Origin: Chromohalobacter canadensis
GTDB lineage: Bacteria > Pseudomonadota > Gammaproteobacteria > Pseudomonadales > Halomonadaceae
Assembly (NCBI RefSeq): GCF_034479555.1
Contig: NZ_CP140151.1
Coordinates: forward strand, 1,674,001-1,738,000
DNA length: 64,000 bases
Direction: 5' to 3'
In this document: positions 1 to 9,214 of the stretch, piece after piece
How the letters are laid out: every line of letters begins with the position of its first letter
Position numbering within the stretch: position 1 is the first letter of the stretch
The notes under the pieces: generated by a model
Told to the model about the DNA's origin: nothing
The model's input: only the letters and a program-made list of their open reading frames with translations
The model's database searches: none
Program-made: the position numbers and the translations under genes

Positions 1-749
1 TGATGAACGGCCTGTCGAAAACCACCTTGAAGCATGGCATTCAAGCCTTCGGTGGTCGTGCCACCGTAATCGAGAAATCGCTTGACCAGTTCACTGGGAG
101 GGGCGGCGTTATCCAGCATCAGTTGGCTGGCGCCCGATAGCGTATGCAGCACGCTGCGACGGGCAGTGGCTTCCGTGATTCCCTGAGCCACGGCATGGCT
201 GATCAGGGCGTCGGCCAGGAGTGCCGGAAAAGCCGGGCCGCTGCCGGTCAGGGCCGTCAGATAATCTATCTGGGATTCATCGTCGAGCTCATCGCATGGC
301 CCGCAGCTCGAAAGCAGCCGGTGGACCCAGCGACGCTCGGCCTCGCTGATGTCAGGTGTAGCACACCAGGGCGTATAGGAGTGCCCGATAGCGGCAGCGG
401 CATTGGGCATGGCACGCACGATACGCTGGCTGCCGGTGGCCTGGCTCAGCGTGGCGACCGAGACTTTGGCCATCAACGAAATCACCAGCCGCTTCTCGAG
501 CGAGAGATTCATCTCGGCAAACTGTTCGGGCCTTACCGATATGACGACGACATCGGCTAACGCAAGGAGCGCCTCGGCGCTGTCGACGCAGGTGACCTTC
601 GGCCACTCGTCGTAGTGATAACCCGAGCGGCTAGCCGTCACGACAAGTTGTTCGGGGCCAATCAAACCGCTGGTCAGTGCCGCGCGGCCCAGCGCGCTAC
701 CCAGCCAACCATTACCGCCGAGGATGCCGAGCGTCGGTGTCTGCTTCAT
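1..749 (-). CDS. Pyrroline-5-carboxylate reductase family protein (ProC paralogue), C-terminus cut by window edge
   Basis: Reading leftward from an ATG at 749, the frame stays open to the window edge, giving about 249 residues without the C-terminus. The N-terminus has a Rossmann nucleotide-binding loop (GILGGNGWLGSAL, residues 8-20). Further on are the family signatures LTGSGPAF and GGTTTEGLNAM, typical of the dimerisation/active-site half of P5C reductases, which reduce pyrroline-5-carboxylate to proline with NAD(P)H. The loop is unusual: typical ProC has GxGNM where this has GGNGWLG, so this may be a paralogue with another substrate. An AGGAG ribosome-binding site lies seven bases before the ATG. 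Family assignment is firm; proline synthesis as its role is not. Confidence 0.8.
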   Translation of the reverse strand, partial: MKQTPTLGILGGNGWLGSALGRAALTSGLIGPEQLVVTASRSGYHYDEWPKVTCVDSAEALLALADVVVISVRPEQFAEMNLSLEKRLVISLMAKVSVATLSQATGSQRIVRAMPNAAAAIGHSYTPWCATPDISEAERRWVHRLLSSCGPCDELDDESQIDYLTALTGSGPAFPALLADALISHAVAQGITEATARRSVLHTLSGASQLMLDNAAPPSELVKRFLDYGGTTTEGLNAMLQGGFRQAVH

Positions 750-823
750 GAATCATCTCCTGTTGAGCGGCAGGCCATGCATCCACGGAGTAAATGAAGC
801 CTCGTAAAGCGCTAGCCGATGAA

Positions 824-1684
824 TCAGTCATCGTCCTCAAGATCGTCACGCGCGCGTTCGCGGCGCTCTTCGGCTTCTTCGCGGGCATCGTCGATCACTG
901 CCATCAGCTCCATCACGTCGACGTCGAGGGTGTCGGGTTCGAAGTGTCCGGTGAGCGGGCTATCCGGGTGCAACTCGCCAGCTTCATAGAGCGCCCAGAT
1001 CTCCTTGCCGTAGTCGGTATTAAGCAGCGCCGGCTCGAAGCGCCCGAACCAGGCACGCATGTTGTCGACGTCGCGCACCAGCAGCATCGGCGCACTGTTG
1101 TTGCCCGCTGCATCGACCGCCTGGGGCAGGTCGATGATCACCGGCCCGTCTTGGTCGACCAACACGTTGAACTCGGAGAGATCGCCGTGCACTAGCCCGG
1201 CGCACAGCATGCGCACCACGTCGGCGATTACTCGGTCGTGATAATCACGCGCCTGCTGCGGGCTCAGCGTCACCTCGCCAAGCCGCGGGGCAACGCCGTC
1301 CTCACCGTCGCTGATCAGATCCATCAGCAGCACGCCATCGACGAAACCGTGCGGCCGTGGCGCGCGCACATCTGCCGCCGCCAGCCGATACAGCGCATCG
1401 ACCTCGGAGGTTAGCCAGGCCGTTTCCTGTTCCTTCTGGCCGTAGCGGGTCTTCTTGGCCATCGCCCGGGCGCGCCGGCTATTGCGCCCCTTGCGGCCCT
1501 CTTGATACTGCACGGCCTGCTTGAAGCTGCGCTGACTGGCTTCCTTGAACACCTTGGCGCAACGCAACTCGGCGCCGCAGCGCACGACGTAAACCTGGGC
1601 TTCCTTGCCACTCATCAACTGGCTGACGACCTCATCGATCAAACCGTCGTCGACCAAGGGCTGGAGTCTCTTGGGTACTTTCAT
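824..1684 (-). CDS. RIO-type serine/threonine protein kinase
   Basis: A 286-residue atypical protein kinase of the RIO1 family, usual length for the bacterial branch. Visible motifs are the nucleotide loop SGKEAQVY (25-32), the lysine in CAKVFK (K44), the catalytic loop LVHGDLSEFN (164-173, with D168) and the metal-binding IIDLPQ segment (D185). Every expected catalytic position is present, so it should be an active kinase, but bacterial RIO substrates are poorly known. The last 25 residues are strongly charged (EEAEERRERARDDLEDDD), probably a flexible tail. It stands alone, 75 bases from the ProC-like gene and about 120 bases from the end of dbpA, all on the same strand. Confidence 0.88.
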   Translation of the reverse strand: MKVPKRLQPLVDDGLIDEVVSQLMSGKEAQVYVVRCGAELRCAKVFKEASQRSFKQAVQYQEGRKGRNSRRARAMAKKTRYGQKEQETAWLTSEVDALYRLAAADVRAPRPHGFVDGVLLMDLISDGEDGVAPRLGEVTLSPQQARDYHDRVIADVVRMLCAGLVHGDLSEFNVLVDQDGPVIIDLPQAVDAAGNNSAPMLLVRDVDNMRAWFGRFEPALLNTDYGKEIWALYEAGELHPDSPLTGHFEPDTLDVDVMELMAVIDDAREEAEERRERARDDLEDDD

Positions 1685-1807
1685 ATCACCTTATTTATAA
1701 TATGAGCCAATAATCGGCAATGCATCGCAGGGCCGCCTGATTTCCCAAGCCAGCGAGATTCGCGGCACACCGGCATCGCGAATAAATTCGCTCCCACGAA
1801 AACATGA

Positions 1808-3205
1808 CTAGCGAGTGACACGGCGCGCCCGGAACGACCGCCCCTTGATCCGCCCATTGGCGAGCTGATCAAGCGCGGCGCGGGCCACCTCGCGCTCGAC
1901 GGCGACGAAGGCGCTGCGCTCGGTGACTTGGATCTTGCCGACCTGATCGCCGGCGATACCGCCCTCGCCGGTCAACGCGCCGAGGATGTCGCCCGGGCGC
2001 ACCTTGTGTTTCTTGCCGGCACCGAGCTGTAGCGTCGCCATGCGCGGCGTGAACGGCTGCGGGTTGCCGCGCAGCGTCGGCAGCGGTTCGAAGACAAGCG
2101 ACTCGCCGAGGAAGTCGCTAAGCTTTTCGAGCCGATAGCGCTCATTGTCGGCGACCAACGTACAAGCCACACCCTGCTCACCAGCCCGGCCGGTACGCCC
2201 GATGCGGTGCACGTGAACCTCGAGCTCGCGGGCGATCTGATAATTGAACACCGCATCCAGTGCGTCGATATCCAATCCGCGCGCCGCCACGTCGGTGGCG
2301 ACCAGAATCGACACGCTCTTGTTGGCGAACATCGCCAGGATGCGATCGCGATCGGGCTGCTCCAGGTCACCGTTGAGTGCCAGCGCGCTGAAACCCACCG
2401 CGTTCAGGGCATCAGCGACCTGCAGGGTCTCGCGCTTGGTGTTACAGAACACCACGCTGGAGGCCGGGCGCTGGCTGAGCAGCAGGCGCTGTAACGCCGG
2501 CACACGGGCATCCTCGTCGGCAACCCGATAAAAGTGCTGGCGAATGCTGGTGTCGTCATGAGTCGAGGCGACCTCGACGTTCAGCGGTTCGCGCATCATG
2601 CGCTCGGCGATGGGCCGGATGCCCGCGCCGTAGGTAGCGCTGAACAACAGCGTCTGACGCGAGGCTGGCGCCTGGCCGACGATCGCCTCGATGGCCGCCT
2701 GGAAGCCCATGTCGAGCATGCGGTCGGCTTCATCAAGCACCAGCGTGGTCAGCGCGTCGAGTGTCAACGAGCCCTTGCGCAGATGCTCCTCGATCCGCCC
2801 CGGTGTGCCCACCACCACATGCGCGCCATGCGCCAACGAGTCCCGCTGCGCCTTGAGCGGCGCCCCGCCGCACAGCGTCAGTACCTTGACGTTGCCAAGC
2901 TCGCGCGCCAGCCGACGCACCTCTCCGGCGACCTGGTCGGCCAGCTCACGGGTCGGACACAGCACCAACGACTGCACGCGAAACGCTTTCACTTCAAGCT
3001 GCGAGAGCACGCCCAGGCCGAACGCCGCCGTCTTGCCCGAGCCGGTCTGGCCCTGGCCGATCACGTCGCGCCCGGCGAGAATCGCCGGCAGGCTCTCGGC
3101 CTGGATCGGCGTCATGGTGTGATAGCCCAGCGACTCAAGGTTGGCGAGCAACGCAGGCGCCAGCGGCAAAGTGGCGAAATCGGATGGGGATGGCGAATCG
3201 GACAC
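1808..3205 (-). CDS. dbpA: ATP-dependent RNA helicase DbpA
   Basis: A DEAD-box helicase that remodels 23S rRNA during 50S ribosomal subunit assembly. Motifs in order: GQTGSGKT (motif I, 52-59), CPTRELADQV (Ia), GTPGR (Ib), DEAD (158-161), SAT (189-191), the RGLD region and HRIGRTGRAG (motif VI). After the helicase core comes the C-terminal RNA-binding domain (about residues 390-465), whose GKIQVTERSAFVAVER and KGRSFRARRV stretches mark DbpA rather than other DEAD-box proteins. The frame is open further upstream, but I chose the GTG at 3205. It has an AGGA nine bases before it and gives 465 residues, close to the 457 of the Escherichia coli protein; the longer N-terminus does not look like the family. 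Confidence 0.92.
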   Translation of the reverse strand: MSDSPSPSDFATLPLAPALLANLESLGYHTMTPIQAESLPAILAGRDVIGQGQTGSGKTAAFGLGVLSQLEVKAFRVQSLVLCPTRELADQVAGEVRRLARELGNVKVLTLCGGAPLKAQRDSLAHGAHVVVGTPGRIEEHLRKGSLTLDALTTLVLDEADRMLDMGFQAAIEAIVGQAPASRQTLLFSATYGAGIRPIAERMMREPLNVEVASTHDDTSIRQHFYRVADEDARVPALQRLLLSQRPASSVVFCNTKRETLQVADALNAVGFSALALNGDLEQPDRDRILAMFANKSVSILVATDVAARGLDIDALDAVFNYQIARELEVHVHRIGRTGRAGEQGVACTLVADNERYRLEKLSDFLGESLVFEPLPTLRGNPQPFTPRMATLQLGAGKKHKVRPGDILGALTGEGGIAGDQVGKIQVTERSAFVAVEREVARAALDQLANGRIKGRSFRARRVTR

Positions 3206-3332
3206 GGCGGCAAATCCTGTCGTGAAGCTGGCCACGCCATACGCACGAATAGGCGGCGCGTGATAGCGGGTGGATGGCCAAGGATGGAATGGCGGCAGGA
3301 TAACAGAATCGCGCTCGGGGCGTGCGCACAAG

Positions 3333-3361
3333 AAAAAGCCCGCGAGAGAACTCGCGGGCTT
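3333..3361 (-). terminator. Rho-independent terminator after tRNA-Arg
   Basis: A perfect 10-bp stem (AGCCCGCGAG / CTCGCGGGCT, 3337-3346 and 3351-3360) with an AGAA loop, followed on the minus strand by a run of T. It lies 13 bases beyond the 3' end of tRNA-Arg and ahead of dbpA, so it most likely ends the tRNA transcript. Confidence 0.85.
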
Positions 3362-3373
3362 AGCATCAATTCT

Positions 3374-3450
3374 TGGCCCGCCCTGAAGGATTCGAACCTT
3401 CGACCTTTGCCTCCGGAGGGCAACGCTCTATCCAGCTGAGCTAAGGGCGG
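3374..3450 (-). tRNA. tRNA-Arg (anticodon CCG)
   Basis: A complete 77-nt cloverleaf on the minus strand with an encoded CCA end. The acceptor stem is CCGCCCT/AGGGCGG, the D arm contains AGCTCAGCTGGATAGAGC, the anticodon stem is TTGCC/GGCAA with loop CTCCGGA (anticodon CCG, reading CGG), and the T arm is GAAGG-TTCGAAT-CCTTC. It is a typical class I arginine tRNA followed by its own terminator. No integrase or duplicated tRNA end lies nearby, so it does not appear to be a used attachment site here. Confidence 0.97.
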
Positions 3451-3471
3451 AACGCGGCATATCCTACTGCG

Positions 3472-4317
3472 TCAGGGCGGGGGTTGTCCACCGTGATGGC
3501 CCGCCTCGTGCTGGGCGAGAATGCCTTGGGCGCGGCTGATGACCGGCGCATCGACCATCTGACCCTCGACGCTGAACGCGCCTGTCTGATGGTTCGCGCC
3601 GTCGATCACTTGCTTGGCCCAGGCTACGTCGGCCTCGCTGGGAGAAAAAGCCTGGTTGATGGCGGGCAACTGCCGGGGGTGAATGCATAGCATACCGGCG
3701 AAGCCCATTTCCTTGGCGTGAGCGGCCGCCCGTGCCACGGCGTCCGTGTCGTCGATGGCCGGATGCGGGCTTTCGAACGGCGCGGCCAGGCTCGCCGCGC
3801 GCGAGTGAACTACCAGTTGGTAGCGCCCCTGATCTAGCATTTGGCGCGCACCCGGCGTCTCGGGCGTCAGTCCCAGCTCGGTGATCAGATCCAGGGCCCC
3901 GAAACTCAGCCGCTCGACGCCGGCCATGCCCGCCAGGCCGGGCAACGCCAGCAGCCCTGTCGCGGTTTCGATCTGCAGCCATAGCGGTTTGCCGCAGGCG
4001 GCGGCCTGCTCCAGCGCTGGGACGGCTTCGGCCTTGGGCACGAGCAGGTGCGTGACGGCCGCATGGCATGCGCACAGCGCCAGGTCGAGCGCATGATGCG
4101 GGGATTCGGGCGCGTTCACGCGCACCACGAGCGAGGCCTGCGGGTTGTCCGCCAGAAAGGCCGCCAGAGCCTCCCGGGCCGCGGCCTTGTCACCGTCGGC
4201 CACGGCATCTTCCAGGTCGACGATCACGGCATCCGCCGGGCTGGCCAGGGCCTTGGCGATGCGGTCCGGCCGCGTGGCCGGCACGAATAAAAGAGAACGC
4301 AGGGCGAGCGGGTTCAT
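3472..4317 (-). CDS. CitE-like HpcH/HpaI aldolase/citrate lyase family protein
   Basis: A 281-residue member of the CitE family of CoA-ester lyases, which cleave or form C-C bonds in substrates such as malyl- or citramalyl-CoA. The N-terminal RSLLFVPATRPDRIAKAL and VDLEDAV segments are the family hallmark. The metal-binding glutamate lies in LQIETATGLL and the aspartate in FGALDLITEL, both conserved. CIHPRQL near the C-terminus fits the substrate-binding loop. There are no citrate lyase alpha or gamma subunits beside it, so it is not part of a citrate fermentation operon; stand-alone CitE-like proteins act on various acyl-CoAs. It starts 47 bases beyond the 3' end of rep on the same strand. 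The substrate cannot be told from sequence. Confidence 0.85.
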   Translation of the reverse strand: MNPLALRSLLFVPATRPDRIAKALASPADAVIVDLEDAVADGDKAAAREALAAFLADNPQASLVVRVNAPESPHHALDLALCACHAAVTHLLVPKAEAVPALEQAAACGKPLWLQIETATGLLALPGLAGMAGVERLSFGALDLITELGLTPETPGARQMLDQGRYQLVVHSRAASLAAPFESPHPAIDDTDAVARAAAHAKEMGFAGMLCIHPRQLPAINQAFSPSEADVAWAKQVIDGANHQTGAFSVEGQMVDAPVISRAQGILAQHEAGHHGGQPPP

Positions 4318-4363
4318 AAAAGGCTCCGTCGAATGACGCGGTTAGCATTCAGGCAATGGCACG

Positions 4364-6421
4364 CTACCCCAGTAACGAGCGCAGCCCGGCGATGGCGTCC
4401 TTGCCGCGCGCCTGCTTCTTCTCGGGGTCTTCCTTGTCGGCGCGCCCTTCCCATTCGAGGTCGTCGGGCGGGAGCTCCTCAAGGAAGCGACTGGGCGTGC
4501 AGTCCAGCAGCTCGCCGTAGGCCTTGCGCTGGCGAGCTAGGGTCAGCGTCAGCGTGCGCCGCGCCCGGGTAATGCCGACGTAAGCAAGACGCCTTTCCTC
4601 CTCGATGGTACCGGCTTCGACTGCGTTGCGGTGTGGCAGCAGTTCTTCCTCCAACCCCATCAGGTAGACGTGCGGGAACTCCAATCCCTTCGAGGCATGC
4701 ATGGTGAGCAGTTGCACCCGGTCGGAGTCGTCTTCCTCGGCCTGTTGCTCAAGGATGTCACGCAGCACCAGACGCGATATCGCCGACTGTACGTCATCGG
4801 TCTCCTCGGATGCATCGCCATCTTCGTCGTCACGGTGCATCGATTTCTCGAGCTGGTCGACCAGTGTCCACACATTGGCCATGCGCCGCTCGGCGATGGT
4901 CGGGGCGCTGGCGTTCTGGAACAGCCAGGCCTCGTAATCCATCTCGCGCAGCATGTCGCGAATCGCCGCGATGGCATCGCCCTGATCCATACGCCGACGC
5001 ACGCCGTCGATGAAGTGCGTGAAGCGCGACAGGCGCTCCACCGCACGCGTGGGCAGCACCTGTTCGAGGCCGATTTCGTGGCACGCGGCGAACAACGAGA
5101 TACTGCGCTCAGTAGCGTAGTTGGCGAGCTTCTCCAGCGTCCCCGGGCCGATTTCGCGACGCGGCACGTTGACGATGCGCAGGAAGGCGTTGTCGTCGCC
5201 GGGATTGATCAACAGGCGCAGGTACGCCATGGCGTCCTTGATTTCATTGCGCGAGAAGAACGACGTGCCGCCAGAGAGCTTGTAGGGAATCTGGTAATGC
5301 TGAAGCTTGAGCTCCAATAACCGCGCCTGGAAGTTGCCCCGGTAAAGGACCGCGAAATCGCGCCATTCGGCACGCTCCTTGATGCGTCGGGTCAGGATCT
5401 CGCTGGCCACGCGCTCGGCCTCGGCCTCTTCGTGGCGGTTGACGATGACACGAATGGCATCGCCCTGGCCCATCTCCGACCACAGGGTCTTCTCGTAGAC
5501 GTGGGGATTGTTGCCGATCAGGGTATTGGCCGCACGCAGAATGGTACCGGTGGAGCGGTAGTTCTGTTCGAGCTTGATGACGTTCAGGCGCGGGAAGTCC
5601 TCGCCCAAGGTGACCAGGTTCTCGGGGCGCGCGCCGCGCCAGGCATAGATCGACTGATCGTCGTCGCCGACCACGGTGAAGGTGGCGCGCTCGGCCATCA
5701 GCAGCTTGACCAGCTGATACTGGCTAACGTTGGTGTCCTGATACTCGTCGACCAACATGTACTGAATCTTGCGCTGCCAGCGGGCCAAGGCGTCGGGATT
5801 ATCGCGCAGCAGCACCACCGGCAGCAGGATCAGGTCGTCGAAGTCGACCGCGTTGTAGGCCTTGAGATGCCGGCTATAGGCTTCGTACACCCGCGCCGCG
5901 TATTGGGTGTCTTCATCCGCGGCGTGCGAGATCGCCTGCCCCGGCAGCACCAGATCGTTCTTCCACTGGGAAATCTGCCCCTGCACCGCGTTGATCTGCT
6001 CAGCGTCGGTATCCGCTTCCTTCTGCATCAAGTCGCGCAGCAGTGCCTTGGCGTCCTCGGGGTCGAACAGCGAGAAGCCCGGCTTGTAGCCCAGCGTCTT
6101 CAGCTCGCCGCGAATGATGTTGAGCCCCAGGGTATGGAAGGTCGAGACCGTCAGGCCGTGGCCCTCGCGCCCTTGGAGCATCTCCCCCACGCGCTCCTTC
6201 ATCTCGCGCGCCGCCTTGTTAGTGAAGGTCACCGCCGCGATCTTGCGCGCGCTCATCCCGCATTCCTGGATCAGGTAGGCGATCTTGGTGGTGATCACGC
6301 TGGTCTTGCCGGACCCGGCACCGGCCAGCACCAGGCAAGGGCCGTCGATATAGCGCGCGGCTTCCTGCTGACGGGGGTTGAGCTTGGCGAGGCGCTGGCG
6401 AATCGAGGGCGTAGTGCTCAT
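4364..6421 (-). CDS. rep: ATP-dependent DNA helicase Rep
   Basis: A 685-residue superfamily 1A 3'-5' DNA helicase that helps replication forks pass protein roadblocks. It has the Walker A motif AGAGSGKT (33-40), [10 protein letters not shown] (Ia), VDEYQDTN (motif II, 224-231), [13 protein letters not shown] (III, 252-264), QNYRST (IV), [14 protein letters not shown] (V) and [10 protein letters not shown] (VI). Length and the loop details match Rep (673 residues in E. coli) better than UvrD, and a separate uvrD lies at 61.5-63.7 kb. Its ATG overlaps the stop of trmL by four bases (ATGA), so the two are probably translated together. Confidence 0.94.
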   Translation of the reverse strand: MSTTPSIRQRLAKLNPRQQEAARYIDGPCLVLAGAGSGKTSVITTKIAYLIQECGMSARKIAAVTFTNKAAREMKERVGEMLQGREGHGLTVSTFHTLGLNIIRGELKTLGYKPGFSLFDPEDAKALLRDLMQKEADTDAEQINAVQGQISQWKNDLVLPGQAISHAADEDTQYAARVYEAYSRHLKAYNAVDFDDLILLPVVLLRDNPDALARWQRKIQYMLVDEYQDTNVSQYQLVKLLMAERATFTVVGDDDQSIYAWRGARPENLVTLGEDFPRLNVIKLEQNYRSTGTILRAANTLIGNNPHVYEKTLWSEMGQGDAIRVIVNRHEEAEAERVASEILTRRIKERAEWRDFAVLYRGNFQARLLELKLQHYQIPYKLSGGTSFFSRNEIKDAMAYLRLLINPGDDNAFLRIVNVPRREIGPGTLEKLANYATERSISLFAACHEIGLEQVLPTRAVERLSRFTHFIDGVRRRMDQGDAIAAIRDMLREMDYEAWLFQNASAPTIAERRMANVWTLVDQLEKSMHRDDEDGDASEETDDVQSAISRLVLRDILEQQAEEDDSDRVQLLTMHASKGLEFPHVYLMGLEEELLPHRNAVEAGTIEEERRLAYVGITRARRTLTLTLARQRKAYGELLDCTPSRFLEELPPDDLEWEGRADKEDPEKKQARGKDAIAGLRSLLG

Positions 6422-6912
6422 GACGTGGGTGCCATACTCGCATCGGCGATCCCCGCCCCGGCGAACTCGAGCTGACGCCAGGCTTCGAAGACCAGGATCG
6501 CGCAGGCATTGGATAGATTCAGGCTGCGGCTGTCGGGCAGCATGGGAATGCGCAGCCGCTGCGCCGGCGGCAAGGCGTCGAGCATGGTCTGTGGAAGCCC
6601 GCGAGTCTCGGGACCGAAGACCAGGGCATCGCCTTCCCGGTAGGCGACCTCGTGATAGCCGGTGCGGCCGCGCGTGGACACCGCCAGCACGCGCGCTGGT
6701 TGCACATTATCCACGAAAGCATCCCAGTCGGCGTGTACCTTCACCCGCGCCCACTCGTGGTAGTCGAGGCCCGCGCGACGCAGACGCTTGTCGTCGAACG
6801 CGAAGCCCAATGGCTCGATCAGATGCAGGCGGAAGCCGGTATTGGCGCACAAACGGATGAGATTGCCCGTGTTGGGCGGAATTTCGGGCTCAAAGAGTAC
6901 GATATCGAGCAT
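6418..6912 (-). CDS. trmL: tRNA (cytidine(34)-2'-O)-methyltransferase TrmL
   Basis: A SPOUT-family methyltransferase that 2'-O-methylates the wobble base of certain tRNA-Leu species using S-adenosylmethionine. [17 protein letters not shown] at the start, [18 protein letters not shown], the knot segments [10 protein letters not shown] and [15 protein letters not shown] are near-identical to known TrmL. I start at the ATG at 6912 because it aligns with the family N-terminus and gives 164 residues; an upstream in-frame extension of 15 residues looks unlike the family. No strong ribosome-binding site is visible, and a GTG three codons earlier is a possible alternative. The stop overlaps the start of rep. 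Confidence 0.93.
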   Translation of the reverse strand: MLDIVLFEPEIPPNTGNLIRLCANTGFRLHLIEPLGFAFDDKRLRRAGLDYHEWARVKVHADWDAFVDNVQPARVLAVSTRGRTGYHEVAYREGDALVFGPETRGLPQTMLDALPPAQRLRIPMLPDSRSLNLSNACAILVFEAWRQLEFAGAGIADASMAPTS

Positions 6913-6956
6913 GAGGATCACTGTGCCATGGCGGCGATGAGCCCCCATGATACGCA

Positions 6957-6982
6957 ATCGGCGCCCCGAATGGGACGCCGAT
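6957..6982 (-). terminator. Hairpin between the YfaZ gene and trmL
   Basis: A GC-rich inverted repeat (6959-6967 with 6972-6980, one mismatch, GAAT loop) lies 28 bases beyond the YfaZ stop. No U-run follows it on the minus strand, so if it terminates transcription it does so weakly. Confidence 0.35.
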
Positions 6983-7009
6983 CATTGCTTTCTACAGCGC
7001 CCGGCGCCG

Positions 7010-7564
7010 TCAGAAGCCGACGCTGACGCCGACTACCGGTCCACTGTCGAGGGTATGCTCACCGCTCTCGTCGAAGTCGGTGCGATAATAACGATAGCCG
7101 CCATAGAGATAAGTCTGCGAGACGACATTGACTCGCGCCTGGGCGCCGTACTCATAGCTCTTCTCGATGTCGCCATGGCTCAGGCCATCCGGCGTATAAA
7201 AGCCGTAGCCGCCCACCGAGGTCAGCGGAATCGGCGTATCGACGTAGGCCGAGCCGCCGAGACCGACGCCACCACCGTCGCCGAAGTGCGTGTCCTGGTA
7301 CTGATAGCGCGCACCCACCGAGAGATCGACCAGCGGCAGGTAGGGCGAGAACATCAACGACCCGGAGTAGGTATCAGCGTCGTGACCGCTGTCGTCCGAG
7401 GTGAAGTAACCGGCACTGGCCCGCAACGTGGGAAAGATGCTTTGGCTCGCTTCGATCCCATGCGAGTCGGCACCCGCGTTGGCGGAAACGCTGAGCGCCA
7501 TGGCCTGCTGGCTGGCCAGCAGGAGGCCGGCGGAGGTGAGCGCGAAACCGAGTGACTTGATCAT
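7010..7564 (-). CDS. YfaZ family outer-membrane protein
   Basis: A 184-residue exported protein. From the ATG at 7564 (GGGAG site six bases upstream) the first 23 residues, MIKSLGFALTSAGLLLASQQ followed by AMA, are a signal peptide. The rest alternates short polar and aromatic strands (DTYSGSLMFSPYLPLVDLSV, YEYGAQARVNVVSQTYLYGG) and ends in a strand finishing with phenylalanine (VVGVSVGF), as expected for an outer-membrane beta-barrel. The overall pattern and length fit the YfaZ family (about 180 residues in E. coli). The function of YfaZ proteins is not established. It is probably a single-gene unit, with a hairpin beyond its stop. Confidence 0.78.
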   Translation of the reverse strand: MIKSLGFALTSAGLLLASQQAMALSVSANAGADSHGIEASQSIFPTLRASAGYFTSDDSGHDADTYSGSLMFSPYLPLVDLSVGARYQYQDTHFGDGGGVGLGGSAYVDTPIPLTSVGGYGFYTPDGLSHGDIEKSYEYGAQARVNVVSQTYLYGGYRYYRTDFDESGEHTLDSGPVVGVSVGF

Positions 7565-7644
7565 GGGGGACTCCCGCAAAAGATGGTGAACACTGCCACC
7601 ACTATGGCATAATCGCATCAGTTTAGAAACGCCGTTTTCAAACC

Positions 7645-8331
7645 TTATCCGTCGAGCCGCACGCCGTAACGATCACGATACGCACGAATGGCCTCGGCAT
7701 GGGGCTTGAGGTCGTTGTCGGCATGGGTTTCGAGATAGGTCAGCACCTGGTCGAGCGTGACGATACTCACGACCGGCATAGCGTAGCGTGCCTCGACCTC
7801 CTGAATAGCGCTGCGGCGCTGGGCGCCATCTTCGGCCTGGCCGCACTCCTGACGATCGAGAGCGATGACCACGCCCGCCGCCTGGGCATCGGCGGCATCG
7901 ATCAGCTCCATGACCTCGCGGATCGCGGTGCCCGCAGTGATGACGTCGTCGATGATCAGCACCCGCCCGGCGAGCGCCGCGCCGACGATGTTGCCACCTT
8001 CGCCGTGGGCCTTGGCTTCCTTGCGGTTGAACGCGAACGGCAAGTCGCGGTCATGATGATCGGCGAGTGCCACGGCTGTGGTGGTGGCAAGCGGGATGCC
8101 CTTGTAGGCCGGGCCGAACAGCACGTCCGCCTCGAGCCCGCTATGCGCGATGGCCTGCGCATAGAAGCGGCCCAGACGCGCCAGGGCGCGGCCGCTCTTG
8201 AATAGACCGGCGTTGAAGAAATAGGGGCTGACCCGCCCAGACTTGAGGGTGAATTCACCGAATTTGAGCACACCTTCTTCGATGGCGAATTCGATGAACT
8301 CCTGCTGATATGATTGCAGTTGCGCGGTCAC
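7645..8331 (-). CDS. pyrE: Orotate phosphoribosyltransferase PyrE
   Basis: Transfers phosphoribosyl from PRPP to orotate to form OMP in de novo pyrimidine synthesis. The protein aligns along its length with E. coli Pyr[63 protein letters not shown], and the PRPP-binding motif [13 protein letters not shown] (124-136). The GTG at 8331 is chosen because it has GGGAG six bases upstream and gives the family N-terminus; this makes 228 residues. The gene is transcribed away from the Crc-like gene, the same divergent pair that I recall from Pseudomonas. pyrC, another gene of the pathway, lies at 20-21 kb. Confidence 0.95.
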   Translation of the reverse strand: MTAQLQSYQQEFIEFAIEEGVLKFGEFTLKSGRVSPYFFNAGLFKSGRALARLGRFYAQAIAHSGLEADVLFGPAYKGIPLATTTAVALADHHDRDLPFAFNRKEAKAHGEGGNIVGAALAGRVLIIDDVITAGTAIREVMELIDAADAQAAGVVIALDRQECGQAEDGAQRRSAIQEVEARYAMPVVSIVTLDQVLTYLETHADNDLKPHAEAIRAYRDRYGVRLDG

Positions 8332-8367
8332 GCCGGACTCCCTATCACCCTGATCGCTATTACACAT

Positions 8368-8397
8368 TTACCTAAACGTCGAAAGCTCAGGTATCAT
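8368..8397 (+). promoter_or_regulatory. Possible sigma-70 promoter of the Crc-like gene
   Basis: TTACCT (8368-8373) and TATCAT (8392-8397) are separated by 18 bases, about 28 bases before the start codon. The match to -35/-10 consensus is moderate and is judged by eye only. Confidence 0.35.
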
Positions 8398-8424
8398 ACA
8401 CGCGCGACGAAAAAGGGACCATGT

Positions 8425-9192
8425 ATGAAAATCGCCAGCATCAATGTCAACGGAATCCGCGAAGCGGTCGGGAGGGGGTTTCTCGACTGGCTGGCCAATC
8501 AGGACGCCGACGTCATCTGCGTCCAGAACCTCAAGGCCAAAAGCTTCGAACTCGACGACAGCATTCTTTTCCCCGAGGGATATGAGGGCTATTTCCTGGA
8601 CGCCGAAGAAGACGGCTTCTCGGGTGTAGGGCTCTATTGCCGCAAGATTCCCAAGGCCATCATGTACGGGCTGGGCTTTCCCCAGTGCGATAACGAAGCG
8701 CGCTTCCTGCAGGCCGATTACGATCGCTTCAGCATCGCCAGCTTCCTGATGCCCGACGGTAGCGACATGGAGGCTAAGCAGTCCTTCATGAATCAGTACC
8801 AGGAATATCTCAGCAAGATGGTGAAAAAGCGCCGCGAGTACATCATCTGCGGCACCTGGCACATCGCGCACAAGACCATCGATCTTGCCAACTGGGCCGA
8901 TAACCAGACCACCCCCGGGTTTCGCCCCGAAGAGCGCGCGTGGATGGACCAAGTCTTCGGGCCGATGGGCTATATCGACACCTTCCGCGAAATCAATCGC
9001 GATGCCAGCCAGTACACCTGGTGGCCCAAGCTCGATCAGGACGTGCCTCGCATGCGTCAGGAAGGCTGGCGTCTCGACTATCAGATCGTCGGCCCCGAAT
9101 TCCGCCGCCACGTGGTGGATGCCTGGATCGACCGCGACGCGACCTTCTCCGAATTCGCGCCGCTCATCGTCGAGTACGATCTCGAGCTGTAA
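8425..9192 (+). CDS. crc: Crc-like catabolite repression control protein (degenerate exonuclease III fold)
   Basis: A 255-residue exonuclease III/endonuclease-exonuclease-phosphatase fold protein in which the catalytic positions are lost. The metal-binding glutamate of QETK is asparagine (QNLKA, N35), GDxN becomes GTWHIAH (T144, H146), and the terminal SDHxP becomes SEFAPL (E243, F244). Only the WRLDYQ aspartate remains. Pseudomonas Crc is degenerate at the same places and keeps related stretches (KRREYIICG, IAHKTIDLANW, PGFRPEERAWMDQVFG, SQYTWWP, FAPLIVEYD). Crc acts with Hfq as a translational repressor of catabolic genes. The neighbours pyrE (divergent) and rph also match crc in Pseudomonas as I recall it. 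The start at 8425 has AAGGGA upstream. Automated pipelines are likely to call it exonuclease III; I think that is wrong. Confidence 0.82.
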   Translation: MKIASINVNGIREAVGRGFLDWLANQDADVICVQNLKAKSFELDDSILFPEGYEGYFLDAEEDGFSGVGLYCRKIPKAIMYGLGFPQCDNEARFLQADYDRFSIASFLMPDGSDMEAKQSFMNQYQEYLSKMVKKRREYIICGTWHIAHKTIDLANWADNQTTPGFRPEERAWMDQVFGPMGYIDTFREINRDASQYTWWPKLDQDVPRMRQEGWRLDYQIVGPEFRRHVVDAWIDRDATFSEFAPLIVEYDLEL

Positions 9193-9214
9193 CGTCGCCG
9201 GTCCCGCGCAAACG

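Noticed and set aside
3374..3450. Integration (att) site at tRNA-Arg
   Set aside because: The tRNA is complete, has its own terminator and no integrase or repeated tRNA end lies within reach.
5432..6475. 347-codon plus-strand open frame across rep
   Set aside because: Antisense to the conserved helicase; no family resemblance and no ribosome-binding site.
8425..9192. Active exodeoxyribonuclease III
   Set aside because: Fold and length agree, but the catalytic Glu, Asp, Asn and His positions are replaced, so I call it Crc-like.
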